A stretch of DNA of 25,443 nucleotides. Source: Pseudomonadota bacterium. Lineage in GTDB: Bacteria > Pseudomonadota > Gammaproteobacteria > Burkholderiales > Burkholderiaceae. The DNA is taken from NCBI GenBank assembly GCA_021778935.1, contig JAJYBQ010000008.1:1-25443 (forward strand). The letters run 5' to 3'. A program made the translations under genes and the position numbers. Below, in pieces: positions 9,000 through 17,483 of this stretch; position 1 is the first letter of the stretch; every line of letters begins with the position of its first letter. The notes beneath the pieces are model-generated. The model was given only the letters and a program-made list of their open reading frames with translations, did not search any database and was not told the DNA's origin.

Positions 9000-9780
9000 G
9001 ACCAATCTGACGTTCTGGCAGCAGGCCAAGCTGCAAGGGCGCGTAATTTGGGCACTGACGATGCGGGAAACGATCACCCGCTTCGGCCGCGAGGGGCTGG
9101 GCGTGATCTGGATGGTCGCGGAACCCTCAATGTTCGTTATCGGGGTGATGGTGATTTTTTCGCAGATCGACAGCAACGCCCGATTTTCTGTAGCGGAATA
9201 TCTCGCCGTGAGCTATCCCACCCTACTTTTCTGGCGCAACGGCACCAACCGCGTCACAAAAGCGCTAGAAATAAATCGCGCCTTACTGCATCACCAGCCC
9301 GTTCGACCAATTGATATTATTTACTCAAGAATATTATTGGAATTTTCTGGGGCGGCAGGCGCATTTCTAATCCTCTACCTCATATTTGTGCAGCTCGGCA
9401 TCTGCCAATGGCCAGCCGACACCCTTACCATGGCGTTGGGCTATATATTTGTAATCTGGTTTTCATTCGCCTTTGTACTCATTATGGCAGCACTAGCAGA
9501 GCTCAGCGAAACCGTAGAACGCGTATCTCACATCATTCTATATCTCATGCTTCCGTTTGCTGGAGTTTTCATTCCACTGACTGGGGTGCCGGAAAAGTTT
9601 CGCAACATTCTTTTATGTTTTCCACTGGTTGATGCCGTTGAGTATTTTCACCACGGCTATTACGGCGATCGCATGCCGACATACTACCACATCCGGTACA
9701 GCGCACTCACGATTCTTGCCATGACATTATTTGGATTATCACTCGCAAACATCGCCATCCGCCGCGTGCAGAGTCATTAG
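8989..9780 (+). CDS. kpsM: ABC-2 type polysaccharide export permease, KpsM/CtrC/BexB family
   Basis: This 263-residue membrane protein has about six hydrophobic segments. It shows the family-like N-terminal block (RVIWALTMRETITRFGREGL), a central FWRNGTNRVTKALEINRALL block and the C-terminal LVDAVEYFHHGYYGD. It would form the inner-membrane channel through which a lipid-linked polysaccharide is exported. ATG at 8989 is preferred over an upstream TTG because CGGGAA lies just upstream and it overlaps kpsE in the usual way. No KpsT/CtrD ATPase follows; the partner must lie elsewhere. Base composition changes inside the gene: roughly the first 200 bases match the GC-rich flank, while the rest is AT-rich (23 G/C of 60 at 9301-9360), suggesting a recombination joint around 9190-9240. 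Confidence 0.9.
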   Translation: MTVETNLTFWQQAKLQGRVIWALTMRETITRFGREGLGVIWMVAEPSMFVIGVMVIFSQIDSNARFSVAEYLAVSYPTLLFWRNGTNRVTKALEINRALLHHQPVRPIDIIYSRILLEFSGAAGAFLILYLIFVQLGICQWPADTLTMALGYIFVIWFSFAFVLIMAALAELSETVERVSHIILYLMLPFAGVFIPLTGVPEKFRNILLCFPLVDAVEYFHHGYYGDRMPTYYHIRYSALTILAMTLFGLSLANIAIRRVQSH

Positions 9781-9973
9781 CAAACATAAAATACATCCAA
9801 AGAGAAAAATCTATCGCCCCATGCCCATAAAAAAATTGACGTTTCCGAGTTACAGATAGTTATGCATCACTGGCCGATACGCCCCCGCAAGCCTTTAAAA
9901 AAATTTAACTCTCGACGCAAGAACACCACGAATTCGGCGCCGTCATCCGCACAATCAAGTCAACTCAATACCC
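9781..9973. other. AT-rich spacer between permease and giant glycosyltransferase genes
   Basis: The 193 bases hold no convincing gene and no trace of a KpsT ATPase. Two A7 runs are present. TTGACG at 9836-9841 is a good -35 match, but the best -10 candidates (TTATGC or TATGCA near 9860) are poor, so a promoter for the giant gene is possible but unproven. No Shine-Dalgarno sequence is visible before the ATG at 9974. Confidence 0.35.
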
Positions 9974-12900
9974 ATGAGAAACACGCCATCAATTCTCCAT
10001 CTTGCTCATTTGCTTAGCGTGGAGGATGCAGATTTTCTCCCTTTCGCCTACAAGACGCTGCTTGGTCGTGAAATAGACTTCAAAGGTGCATCGCATTATT
10101 CCGCGCGGCTCGCAGCAGGAATAGACAAACTCTCTATCCTCGTCGATATCCGACGCTCCACTGAAGGAAAAAACTTAAAACATATCTTCCAAAATCAGCA
10201 TCTGGATCGCTTGGCAAAGCTTGACACCATTGCAGGCAACCTATATCGACTATACCTCCGGCGCGCTCTTGGACTGCCTCGGGAAAATTACAAGTCAGTC
10301 GGCAACTTTGACTGGATTCACTGGTCCTTGAGTCTCCAACAAAACATTGATCACGACTATCCTCTCGTCACCATGCCTTCTGATCCCGCTGACACGTCGG
10401 CAACGACCGATCCCGCCGCAATTCATGATAAGGGCGACATGAAATCATTTTTCGATGGAGACTATTATTTAGCATGCTATCAAGATGTCAAAAATGCCGG
10501 CATCGACCCATTTGCGCACTACATGACATCCGGTTGGCGTGAAAACAGAAATCCATCCCCGGAATTTGATACGCACTTCTACAAGACAACATATCTCGAC
10601 CAATACGAACAAGCAAGAAAAAATCCATTACTTCACTATGTTGAAGTCGGCTCAAAAACTGGCCATAAGCCACGACCCAACGATTCAATAACCATTCAAG
10701 AAAAAACATCCAACACGCCAAAAACAGCGGAAAAAAACATACGCGTCGCAATTCACATCCACCTATTCTACCCAGAAATGGTAGATATATTCGCCAAATA
10801 CATTTCCATCCAACATTTTAATTTTGACATAATAATCACAACAACAAATAGCGCTGACGCGCAATTTATTAGAAATTATCTTGCAAGAACATTCGGCGAA
10901 ACCAAAAATGTAATTATACGAGAAGTTGAAAATAGGGGCCGAGACATCGCGCCATTTATCATTGGAATTGCAGATCTGCACAAGAATTATGACTACATTT
11001 GTCACCTGCACTCAAAGAGAAGTCCGCACGCGGGATTTGGTACCCCTTGGCTAGAATGGATACTTCGGAGTATGTTTGGAAATCCTGCGACTCCATTAGG
11101 TTGCCTAGCACACATGGAAAACAACCCAGACTGTGCAATCATCTTCCCGGATAATTATTTTGAAATCAAAGCGTACGCAAGCTGGGGCGGAAACGAAGCA
11201 CGTCTCAAAGCGTTAGCGGAGCGTTGGAAAATAAATCTTCATGACCTGCCGCCATTTGCTAATTTCCCGGCCGGATCCATGGCTTGGTACCGCTCAGAGT
11301 TTTTGCAAGATTTAATTCCAACGGAGACATCAATCACAGATTTTGAAGCAGAAGGTTCTCAACTCGAAGGTACCTTTGCCCATCTTCTTGAGCGAGCGTT
11401 ACCTCTCTTTGCGTCCGCGAAAGGCTGGCGGATCACACGGTATTATTTGCAACCTCCTCCAGCGGTATCTAAACCATTCTCTCTTCACGCGCCAACATCA
11501 CCGTTCGATCCCACCGGCCATCGCTGGCAGAGAGATACGCCTGCAATTACAAGAAATCGACAGACGCAACTCGCTCCCCTGCACCATTACTTCAACGAAA
11601 AAAAAATCCAGATCAACTGGATAATTCCTAGCTTTGGCATTGGCGCTGGCGGCCATATGACCATCTTTCGGATAGTTCAACTTCTTGAATCTTTTGGGCA
11701 TTATCAAACGATTTGGATACAAAACGCTGACAATTACGCTTCTCCGCTAGACGCGAAGAAGGTGGTCACTCAGAATTATCGATCGATCGGCGAAAACGTG
11801 CACTTCCGGTTTCTGCCAGACGACGTTCGCCAGATATCCGGAGATGTGGTAATAGCAACAGACTGTTGGACAGCTTTCCCGGCGTCATGCGTGACTAACG
11901 TAAAGGGGCGCTTTTACTTCATCCAGGATTATGAGCCTTACTTTCATCCAATGGGCGAAAATTATCTCGTGGCAGAGTCGACATATAACTTAGGTTTTGC
12001 CGCCCTGTGCGCTGGAAAATGGCTATTGGAAAAGGCAAAGACCCATGGCATGTGGGCGCGTGAATGGGATCTTGCAGCGGACGAGGAGTATTACTATCCG
12101 CTTACCAAGCCGAACAATTCGGGAGTGCGTCGAAAAAGACGTCTTGTCTTCTATTGCCGCAGTTATACCCCACGCCGTGCGGTGGCACTTGGTCTCGCTG
12201 CCTTCAAGGAGCTAGCGCAACGCAGAAATGATTTTGAGGTACTGTTATTTGGCGAACCAGTGAGTGGACGGAATTGCGATTTTCCTGCTACTGAACTTGG
12301 CATACTTAGCCCAGAGCAACTAGGGGATCTTTATCGAGCCGCCGATGTTGGCGTAGCTTTTTCATCTACCAATTATTCGCTAATTCCGCTTGAGATGATG
12401 GCGTGTGACCTGCCAGTGGTAGAACTCGACTGCGAAAGCACCCGCGCTGTATTCCCAGAAGGCGCGGTAATCCACGCTGCTGCAACGGTTAATGGTGTCG
12501 CGGACGCGTTGGAGCTTATTCTTGATGATGAAGAGAAACGTCGGGCGACCGTGATGGCTGGCCGTGCGTTTGTGTCAAGCGTTAGTTGGAACCGCAGCGC
12601 GCGGTTGATCGAAAATGCAATAATCGATCGCCTAGTCGAAAATGGGTCTATTAAATATCAAGAGAAAGATCTTTTGGCGCCGGCCATTATTAAAGCCCGA
12701 AAAGCATCCATAATAATCCCTACGTATAATGGCGGTCGATTGTTTCAGCGCGTGCTTATGGAGGTGGCTAATCAAAAGTGCGATTTTCATTACGATGTTC
12801 TCGTCATTGACAGTTCGTCAGACGATGGTACCGCCGAATTTGTCAAGCGCTTTGGAGGTCGCACACGCCTTGTCTCAATTCCAACCTCTGAATTCCAGCA

Positions 12901-13615
12901 TGGAAGAACTAGGAACAGAGCAATTGGCTTGACCGATGGGGAAATTGTCGCCGTTATTACTCAAGATGCGTGCCCGAAAAATAGCGAATGGCTTCAACGC
13001 ATGGTTGATGGGTTTTCGCTCGGCCCGGAAATTGCTTGTGTAATCGGGCGGCATGAGGCGTACCCAGAGCACAATAAATTGCTTGCTCAAGACATGTTAA
13101 ACATGTTTGACCGATTGCGCGACTATGGTCCCGTCTTTAGTTTCGAAAATGGGCTCCCCTCTTTTATCCGGCCTGGATCGCAGGATTGGCGAATGCTATT
13201 ACACTTCTACTCCGACAATAACTCCGCATTGCGTAGATCCGTTTGGGAAAAAATCCCCTATCCAAACGTCGAATGGGGGGAGGATCAGGTGTGGTGTTGG
13301 GAGATTCTAAAGGTTGGTCTCGCAAAAGCTTATATCAATGACGCCATCGTGTATCATTCTCATCAATTCGATCGGATTGCAACAGAAAAAGTTGGGTTTA
13401 GTGAAGGTTTCATGTTTGCTCATCATTTTGGCTATGACTTTTCTGCCGAGACCATCTCGAAAGAGCAAATAGAAAGTAGGAGAGGCGATGTACGGCTTCG
13501 CGCCACCCGCATCGGGGCATCGACGGAGGAGGCGGAAGCCTATTGCGAGTTAGTCGCCCTCATGGAGCGAGGACGTCGCCATGGGACCCAGGCTTCTTTA
13601 GCCAGCCTTGGTTGA
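9974..13615 (+). CDS. Multidomain rhamnan-type glycosyltransferase (RgpF-like + WsaF-like GT4 + GT2)
   Basis: The 1213-residue protein is assembled from several parts. Residues 1-70 resemble DUF4214-type linkers (FAYKTLLGREIDFKG). Residues about 157-235 carry two copies of a repeat of the pattern D-x-Y-Y ... V/I-D-P ... H-Y ... G ... E-x-R. Residues 257-494 match the rhamnan synthesis F (RgpF) family, with ENRGRDIAPF and HLHSKRSPH. Residues 545-882 resemble WsaF-type GT4 rhamnosyltransferases (NWIIPSFGIGAGGH, FIQDYEPYFHPMG, YSLIPLEMMACDLPVVE). Residues 910-1155 are a GT2 domain (ASIIIPTYNGG, EFQHGRTRNRA, TQDA in place of a DxD, WGEDQVW) of the kind seen in rhamnosyltransferases. It would build a rhamnose-containing chain in the cytoplasm, in line with rmlA and rmlC downstream. 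The gene is AT-rich and foreign in composition. An A9 run lies between the RgpF-like and WsaF-like domains. The exact linkages cannot be inferred. Confidence 0.9.
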   Translation: MRNTPSILHLAHLLSVEDADFLPFAYKTLLGREIDFKGASHYSARLAAGIDKLSILVDIRRSTEGKNLKHIFQNQHLDRLAKLDTIAGNLYRLYLRRALGLPRENYKSVGNFDWIHWSLSLQQNIDHDYPLVTMPSDPADTSATTDPAAIHDKGDMKSFFDGDYYLACYQDVKNAGIDPFAHYMTSGWRENRNPSPEFDTHFYKTTYLDQYEQARKNPLLHYVEVGSKTGHKPRPNDSITIQEKTSNTPKTAEKNIRVAIHIHLFYPEMVDIFAKYISIQHFNFDIIITTTNSADAQFIRNYLARTFGETKNVIIREVENRGRDIAPFIIGIADLHKNYDYICHLHSKRSPHAGFGTPWLEWILRSMFGNPATPLGCLAHMENNPDCAIIFPDNYFEIKAYASWGGNEARLKALAERWKINLHDLPPFANFPAGSMAWYRSEFLQDLIPTETSITDFEAEGSQLEGTFAHLLERALPLFASAKGWRITRYYLQPPPAVSKPFSLHAPTSPFDPTGHRWQRDTPAITRNRQTQLAPLHHYFNEKKIQINWIIPSFGIGAGGHMTIFRIVQLLESFGHYQTIWIQNADNYASPLDAKKVVTQNYRSIGENVHFRFLPDDVRQISGDVVIATDCWTAFPASCVTNVKGRFYFIQDYEPYFHPMGENYLVAESTYNLGFAALCAGKWLLEKAKTHGMWAREWDLAADEEYYYPLTKPNNSGVRRKRRLVFYCRSYTPRRAVALGLAAFKELAQRRNDFEVLLFGEPVSGRNCDFPATELGILSPEQLGDLYRAADVGVAFSSTNYSLIPLEMMACDLPVVELDCESTRAVFPEGAVIHAAATVNGVADALELILDDEEKRRATVMAGRAFVSSVSWNRSARLIENAIIDRLVENGSIKYQEKDLLAPAIIKARKASIIIPTYNGGRLFQRVLMEVANQKCDFHYDVLVIDSSSDDGTAEFVKRFGGRTRLVSIPTSEFQHGRTRNRAIGLTDGEIVAVITQDACPKNSEWLQRMVDGFSLGPEIACVIGRHEAYPEHNKLLAQDMLNMFDRLRDYGPVFSFENGLPSFIRPGSQDWRMLLHFYSDNNSALRRSVWEKIPYPNVEWGEDQVWCWEILKVGLAKAYINDAIVYHSHQFDRIATEKVGFSEGFMFAHHFGYDFSAETISKEQIESRRGDVRLRATRIGASTEEAEAYCELVALMERGRRHGTQASLASLG
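11598..11606 (+). repeat. A9 homopolymer at a domain junction
   Basis: Nine consecutive A residues encode part of NEKKIQ between the RgpF-like and WsaF-like domains (about residues 542-544). It is the longest homopolymer I found in the cassette; others reach A7. Slippage here would cut the protein after the RgpF-like domain. Slippage is inferred, not shown. Confidence 0.6.
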
Positions 13616-13640
13616 CAAGGCGTTGAGATCCGCCTGGGTA

Positions 13641-13718
13641 AAACGCGAACAAATTAAACGAGGTCGTGCCGTGGCGCACGTAGTCGTGGGTGCGCCGCTC
13701 GGTGCCCCATAGCGCCAT
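13641..13718 (-). pseudogene. Remnant of an IS630-type transposase
   Basis: Read on the minus strand from 13718, the translation contains ERRTHDYVRHGTTS, which I recognise as the conserved block of IS630-family transposases that normally continues as LFAALDVATG. Here it continues FNLFAF and then loses the family pattern, so only about 25 codons survive. No terminal inverted repeats or target duplication were found. It lies in the 122-base gap between the giant glycosyltransferase gene and rmlA, just outside the right edge of the AT-rich cassette. The family call rests on motif memory. Confidence 0.55.
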
Positions 13719-13737
13719 TTGACCCCGGAGCGATTTC

Positions 13738-14619
13738 ATGCAACGCAAGGGCATCATCCTCGCCGGAGGTTCCGGCACCCGGCTCTACCCCGTCACCCAG
13801 GCGGTGAGCAAGCAACTGCTGCCGGTCTATGACAAGCCGATGATCTATTACCCGCTCAGCACCTTGATGCTGGCCGGCATCCGCGACGTGCTGGTGATCT
13901 CCACTCCGCAGGACACGCCGCGCTTCGCGCAACTGCTCGGCGACGGCAGTCAGTGGGGAATCCACCTGCAGTATGCGGTGCAACCCAGCCCGGACGGCCT
14001 GGCCCAGGCCTTTCGGATCGGCCGGGATTTCGTCGGCAACGCGGCGAGCAGCCTGATCCTGGGTGACAACCTGTTCTGGGGCCACGACCTGCAGATTGCG
14101 CTCCAAGCCGCCAGCGCCCAGGCGAGCGGCGCCACCGTGTTCGCCTATCACGTCCACGACCCGGAACGCTACGGCGTGGTCGAGTTCGACGGCACGGGGC
14201 GGGCGGTCAGCATCGAAGAAAAGCCGGCTCGGCCGAAAAGCAGCTTTGCCGTGACCGGGCTCTACTTCTACGACAACCGGGTGATCGACATCGCCGCGGA
14301 TCTGCGGCCGTCGCCGCGGGGCGAGCTCGAGATCACCGATGTCAACCGGATATACCTGGAACAGGGGCGGTTGCAGGTGCAGACCCTGGGGCGGGGCTAC
14401 GCCTGGCTCGACACCGGCACGCATGAGAGCCTGCTCGAGGCCGGCCAGTTCATCGCCACCATCGAGAAGCGCCAGGGGCTCAAGATCGCCTGCCCCGAGG
14501 AAATCGCCTTGCGCCAGGGCTGGATCGATGCCGATGCGGTGGCGGCGCTGGCGGCGCCGATGGCGAAGAACGGCTACGGCCAATATCTGATGCGCGTCTT
14601 ACAGGAAGTGCAAGCATGA
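13738..14619 (+). CDS. rmlA: Glucose-1-phosphate thymidylyltransferase
   Basis: This 293-residue enzyme makes dTDP-glucose from glucose-1-phosphate and dTTP, the first step of dTDP-L-rhamnose synthesis. The nucleotide-binding signature GGSGTRLYP (10-18), [11 protein letters not shown] (25-35), the GDNLF metal-binding motif, EEKP, and a C-terminal YGQYL are all present, and the length is normal. GGAG lies about 8 bases before the ATG. Codon use returns to the GC-rich style of the flanks. The stop overlaps the rmlC start (ATGA). The usual partners rmlB and rmlD are absent from the window. Confidence 0.97.
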   Translation: MQRKGIILAGGSGTRLYPVTQAVSKQLLPVYDKPMIYYPLSTLMLAGIRDVLVISTPQDTPRFAQLLGDGSQWGIHLQYAVQPSPDGLAQAFRIGRDFVGNAASSLILGDNLFWGHDLQIALQAASAQASGATVFAYHVHDPERYGVVEFDGTGRAVSIEEKPARPKSSFAVTGLYFYDNRVIDIAADLRPSPRGELEITDVNRIYLEQGRLQVQTLGRGYAWLDTGTHESLLEAGQFIATIEKRQGLKIACPEEIALRQGWIDADAVAALAAPMAKNGYGQYLMRVLQEVQA

Positions 14620-15164
14620 AGGTCGTCACGACGGCACTGCCGGAAGTCCTGATCCTGGAACCGAAGGCCTTCGGCGACGACCGCGGCTTCTTCCTCGAGA
14701 GCTACAACCGCAAGACCTTCGCCGCCGACACCGGCCTCGATGTCGAGTTCGTGCAGGACAACCACTCGCGCTCGGCCCGGCACGTGCTGCGCGGACTGCA
14801 CTATCAGCTCGTGCGGCCGCAGGGCAAGCTGGTCCGGGTCGTTTCCGGCACGGTCTGGGACGTGGCCGTCGATCTGCGCCGCAGCTCGCCCCGGTTCGGG
14901 CAGTGGGTGGGGGTGGAACTCTCGGCCGACAACAAACGCCAGCTCTGGGTGCCGCCGGGGTTCGGCCACGGCTTCGTGGTCCTGAGCGAGGCGGCCGATT
15001 TCCTCTACAAGACGACCGAGTACTGGTACCCGGAGCACGAGCGCAGCCTGCGCTGGAACGACCCCAGGCTGGGCATCGCGTGGCCGTTCGGCGATGTTCG
15101 CCCGTCGCTGGCGGCCAAGGACGCCGGGGCCCCCCTGCTGGACGACGCCGAGGTCTACGCTTGA
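14616..15164 (+). CDS. rmlC: dTDP-4-dehydrorhamnose 3,5-epimerase
   Basis: This 182-residue cupin enzyme epimerises dTDP-4-keto-6-deoxyglucose at C3 and C5, the third step toward dTDP-L-rhamnose. It has [18 protein letters not shown], the GLHYQ block with the catalytic His62, [10 protein letters not shown] and PPGFGHGF. The length and start match the family. AGGAAG precedes the ATG, and the gene overlaps rmlA by 4 bases. The stop (TGA, 15162-15164) overlaps the TTG start of the next glycosyltransferase, so three genes in a row are coupled. Confidence 0.97.
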   Translation: MKVVTTALPEVLILEPKAFGDDRGFFLESYNRKTFAADTGLDVEFVQDNHSRSARHVLRGLHYQLVRPQGKLVRVVSGTVWDVAVDLRRSSPRFGQWVGVELSADNKRQLWVPPGFGHGFVVLSEAADFLYKTTEYWYPEHERSLRWNDPRLGIAWPFGDVRPSLAAKDAGAPLLDDAEVYA

Positions 15165-17419
15165 CGGGTTCGGCCGGTGCGGTTGTCCAGGCCGGCGAGC
15201 GGCGGCAGCGCATACAGCGCGTCAAGGATCGCCTGTATCCGCTGACGCCGATCACCAAGGCGCTCGAGTTCCTGGTCGAATGCCTGCCGCGGCAGTTGCT
15301 CGATGTCGATCTGGCACCGGACCGGGACGTCGTTGCCTTGACGGACGGGGAGTACCGCGCCAGCGGCGAACTCCCACGCTTTGCGGTGCGCTTGCGTCCG
15401 CCCTGCTCGCAGGGCGGGTGGTACTACCTGGAAGCCGCGCTGGTCCGCCACACCGGGGATCGGGACGCCCTGTTCCGCGGCAGCCGGCGCACAGTCGACG
15501 GAGCCCTCGCCGAGTTCGAAATCCCCATTCCCAGCAACCTGCGCGGCAGCGTGCGCGAGGTGATCCGCATTCCGGCAGGGGTGGAATCCCTGTTCTGGAT
15601 TCCGATGCGCACGCCAGGGTATTTCGCGCAGAGCGAACTGCTCCTGCACCGGGTGAGCGGGCTGGAGGCGTGGCTACGCCGCGCGCATCGCGTGGTCCTG
15701 AGTCTATGGCAGCAACGCCATGCCAGTCCCGACGCAAAAGAAGGATTGACCGTCGGCGGCGCCCTGCGCGATCTGCAGGATGCCTATCTGCGCACCGCCC
15801 GGATGCAGATCCGGCGCTATCGCGGTCTCGACTACGCCGGCTTCATCGCGCGCCTCGAAGCGCCATCCCGGGATCTCGACGCCGCACGCCGCGAGGTCGC
15901 CGCGGCGGCGCAGCGGCCGCGATTCCGGCTGATCGTCGATCTGCCGGCGGACGTCGACCCGCACCGGCGCGATGCGGCGCTGGATTCCACCCTGTGTTCC
16001 GTACGCGCACAGGAATATGGCGACTGGGACGCCCTGGTGGCGGCGGGCGACCCGGCTGCCGCGGCGCCGGCCGACGGCGTTTTCGTCGTGCTGCTGGAGG
16101 CCGGCGACATCCTGGCGCCGCACGCCTTGCTCCTTCTCGCGCAGGCGATCGGGGCGCATCCGGGGGCGGCACTGCTCTATTCCGACCACGACAGCCTCGA
16201 CGCCGAGGGCCGCCGCAGCGATCCGCAGTTCAAGCCCGACTGGAACCCCGACCTCCTGCCGGCGTATGACTATCTCGGCGGCGTGTGCTGCGTTGCGGGC
16301 GATGCATGGCGCGATGCATCGGGCGATGCGGGGGGCATCCCGGGCGGGGCCGACGCGCGGTTGCGCCGCTATGCCCTCGCCCTGCGCGTGACGCGGGCGT
16401 GCGCGCCGGAACGCATCGTCCATGTGCCGCGGGTGCTGGTGCACCGGCCGGCATCGGCCGAGGCCGCGCCTTCGGCGGCGATCGAGGACGCCGCCCGGCG
16501 CGTGGTCGCCGACGCGCTGGCGCCGCTGGGCGCGACCGTCGAGCCGGGGCTGCTGCCGGGCACCCGCCGCATCCGCTACCCGATCGCCGATCCGGTGCCG
16601 TTGGTCAGCATCATCGTGCCGACGCGCGACAAGCTCGACATCCTGCGGGCGTGCATCGAGAGCGTCTGCACGCGCACGGACTACCCGAATTTCGAGATCT
16701 GCATCGTCGACAACCGCTCGGTCGAACCGGAAACACGCGCATGGCTGCGCGCGGTGGTCGCCGACCCGCGCATCCGTGTCCTGCGCGACGACCGCGACTT
16801 CAACTACTCGGCGCTCAACAACCGGGCGGTGGCGCAGGCGGCGGGCTCGGTGGTCGTATTGCTGAACAACGACATCGAAGTGATCGCGCCCGACTGGCTG
16901 ACGGAAATGGTCGGCCACGCCCTGCGGCCGGAAATCGGCGCCGTGGGCGCCAAGCTGCTCTACCCCAACGGCATGGTCCAGCATGCCGGGGTCGTGCTCG
17001 GCATCGGCGGCGTGGCCGGCCATGTGCACCGCTACCTCGACGGCAAGGATCCGGGGTACATGAAGCGCGCCATGGTGACGCAGAACCTTTCGGTCGTCAC
17101 CGCTGCCTGCCTGGCGGTGCGCAAGGACGTCTACCTGGAAGTGGGTGGGCTCGACGAGGAAAACCTGCAGGTCGCGTTCAACGACGTGGATTTCTGCATC
17201 CGCCTCACCCGCGCCGGCTACCGCAACCTGTTCACCCCCCATGCCCTGCTCTACCACCATGAATCGCTCAGCCGCGGGCACGACGATACGCCGCACAAGA
17301 AGGCGATTTTTGAACGAGAATTCGGCTACATGAAGCGGCGCTGGGGACCGTTCCGCGATCCGGCGTACAACCCGAACCTGACGCTGGAATTCGAGGACTA
17401 TTCCCTGCGCCGGTCCTGA
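15161..17419 (+). CDS. Two-domain GT2 glycosyltransferase with an eroded first GT domain
   Basis: About 752 residues from the TTG at 15161, chosen because it overlaps the rmlC stop and has GAGG about 7 bases upstream; there is no in-frame ATG nearby. Residues about 20-155 look like a beta-rich accessory domain. Residues about 255-430 resemble the first GT2 domain of tandem GT2 proteins (YSDHDSLDAEGRRSDPQFKP, then FKPDWNPDLL), but the usual VMPVYNT start is missing, the DHDD-type metal motif reads LLEAGD and the QDYDLALR block is altered, so it is probably not catalytic. Residues 481-752 form an intact GT2 domain (SIIVPTRDKLDILRACIES, LLNNDIEV with Asp571, FNDVDFCIRL). It would add a sugar, perhaps rhamnose given the rml genes, to the exported chain; donor and acceptor are unknown. 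A short 12-base tandem repeat lies inside the eroded domain. Confidence 0.9.
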   Translation: MTGSAGAVVQAGERRQRIQRVKDRLYPLTPITKALEFLVECLPRQLLDVDLAPDRDVVALTDGEYRASGELPRFAVRLRPPCSQGGWYYLEAALVRHTGDRDALFRGSRRTVDGALAEFEIPIPSNLRGSVREVIRIPAGVESLFWIPMRTPGYFAQSELLLHRVSGLEAWLRRAHRVVLSLWQQRHASPDAKEGLTVGGALRDLQDAYLRTARMQIRRYRGLDYAGFIARLEAPSRDLDAARREVAAAAQRPRFRLIVDLPADVDPHRRDAALDSTLCSVRAQEYGDWDALVAAGDPAAAAPADGVFVVLLEAGDILAPHALLLLAQAIGAHPGAALLYSDHDSLDAEGRRSDPQFKPDWNPDLLPAYDYLGGVCCVAGDAWRDASGDAGGIPGGADARLRRYALALRVTRACAPERIVHVPRVLVHRPASAEAAPSAAIEDAARRVVADALAPLGATVEPGLLPGTRRIRYPIADPVPLVSIIVPTRDKLDILRACIESVCTRTDYPNFEICIVDNRSVEPETRAWLRAVVADPRIRVLRDDRDFNYSALNNRAVAQAAGSVVVLLNNDIEVIAPDWLTEMVGHALRPEIGAVGAKLLYPNGMVQHAGVVLGIGGVAGHVHRYLDGKDPGYMKRAMVTQNLSVVTAACLAVRKDVYLEVGGLDEENLQVAFNDVDFCIRLTRAGYRNLFTPHALLYHHESLSRGHDDTPHKKAIFEREFGYMKRRWGPFRDPAYNPNLTLEFEDYSLRRS
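16299..16329 (+). repeat. 12-base tandem repeat inside the GT gene
   Basis: GCGATGC recurs at 16299, 16311 and 16323 with an exact 12-base period; the first two copies extend to GCGATGCAT. It encodes GDAWRDASGDAG in the eroded first GT domain, replacing the loop expected there. Two and a half copies suggest replication slippage. Confidence 0.6.
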
Positions 17420-17483
17420 TGGCAGGAAAACGAGATACGACCACGCTGGTGATGCGGCGCAACGCGCCGAATGAGGGAAAACG

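Larger units (their letters stand above)
9190..13560. other. AT-rich cassette within the GC-rich polysaccharide locus
   Basis: Hand counts over 60-base lines give 23 G/C at 9301, 21 at 10681, 20 at 10801, 28 at 12361 and 31 at 12841, against 42 at 14401. The left edge falls inside the permease gene. The right edge falls in the last ~100 bases of the giant glycosyltransferase gene, next to a transposase remnant. Within the cassette the first ~2.4 kb is poorer in GC than the remainder. The edges are approximate. Confidence 0.75.

Noticed and set aside
9836..9866. TTGACG with a possible -10 before the giant glycosyltransferase gene
   Set aside because: The -10 candidates match poorly and chance -35-like hexamers are expected in AT-rich sequence, so it is not listed as a promoter.
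13673..13696. Inverted repeat GGCGCAC/GTGCGCC between the giant GT gene and rmlA, considered as a terminator or operator
   Set aside because: There is no T run after it, and the bases are explained as codons of the transposase remnant.
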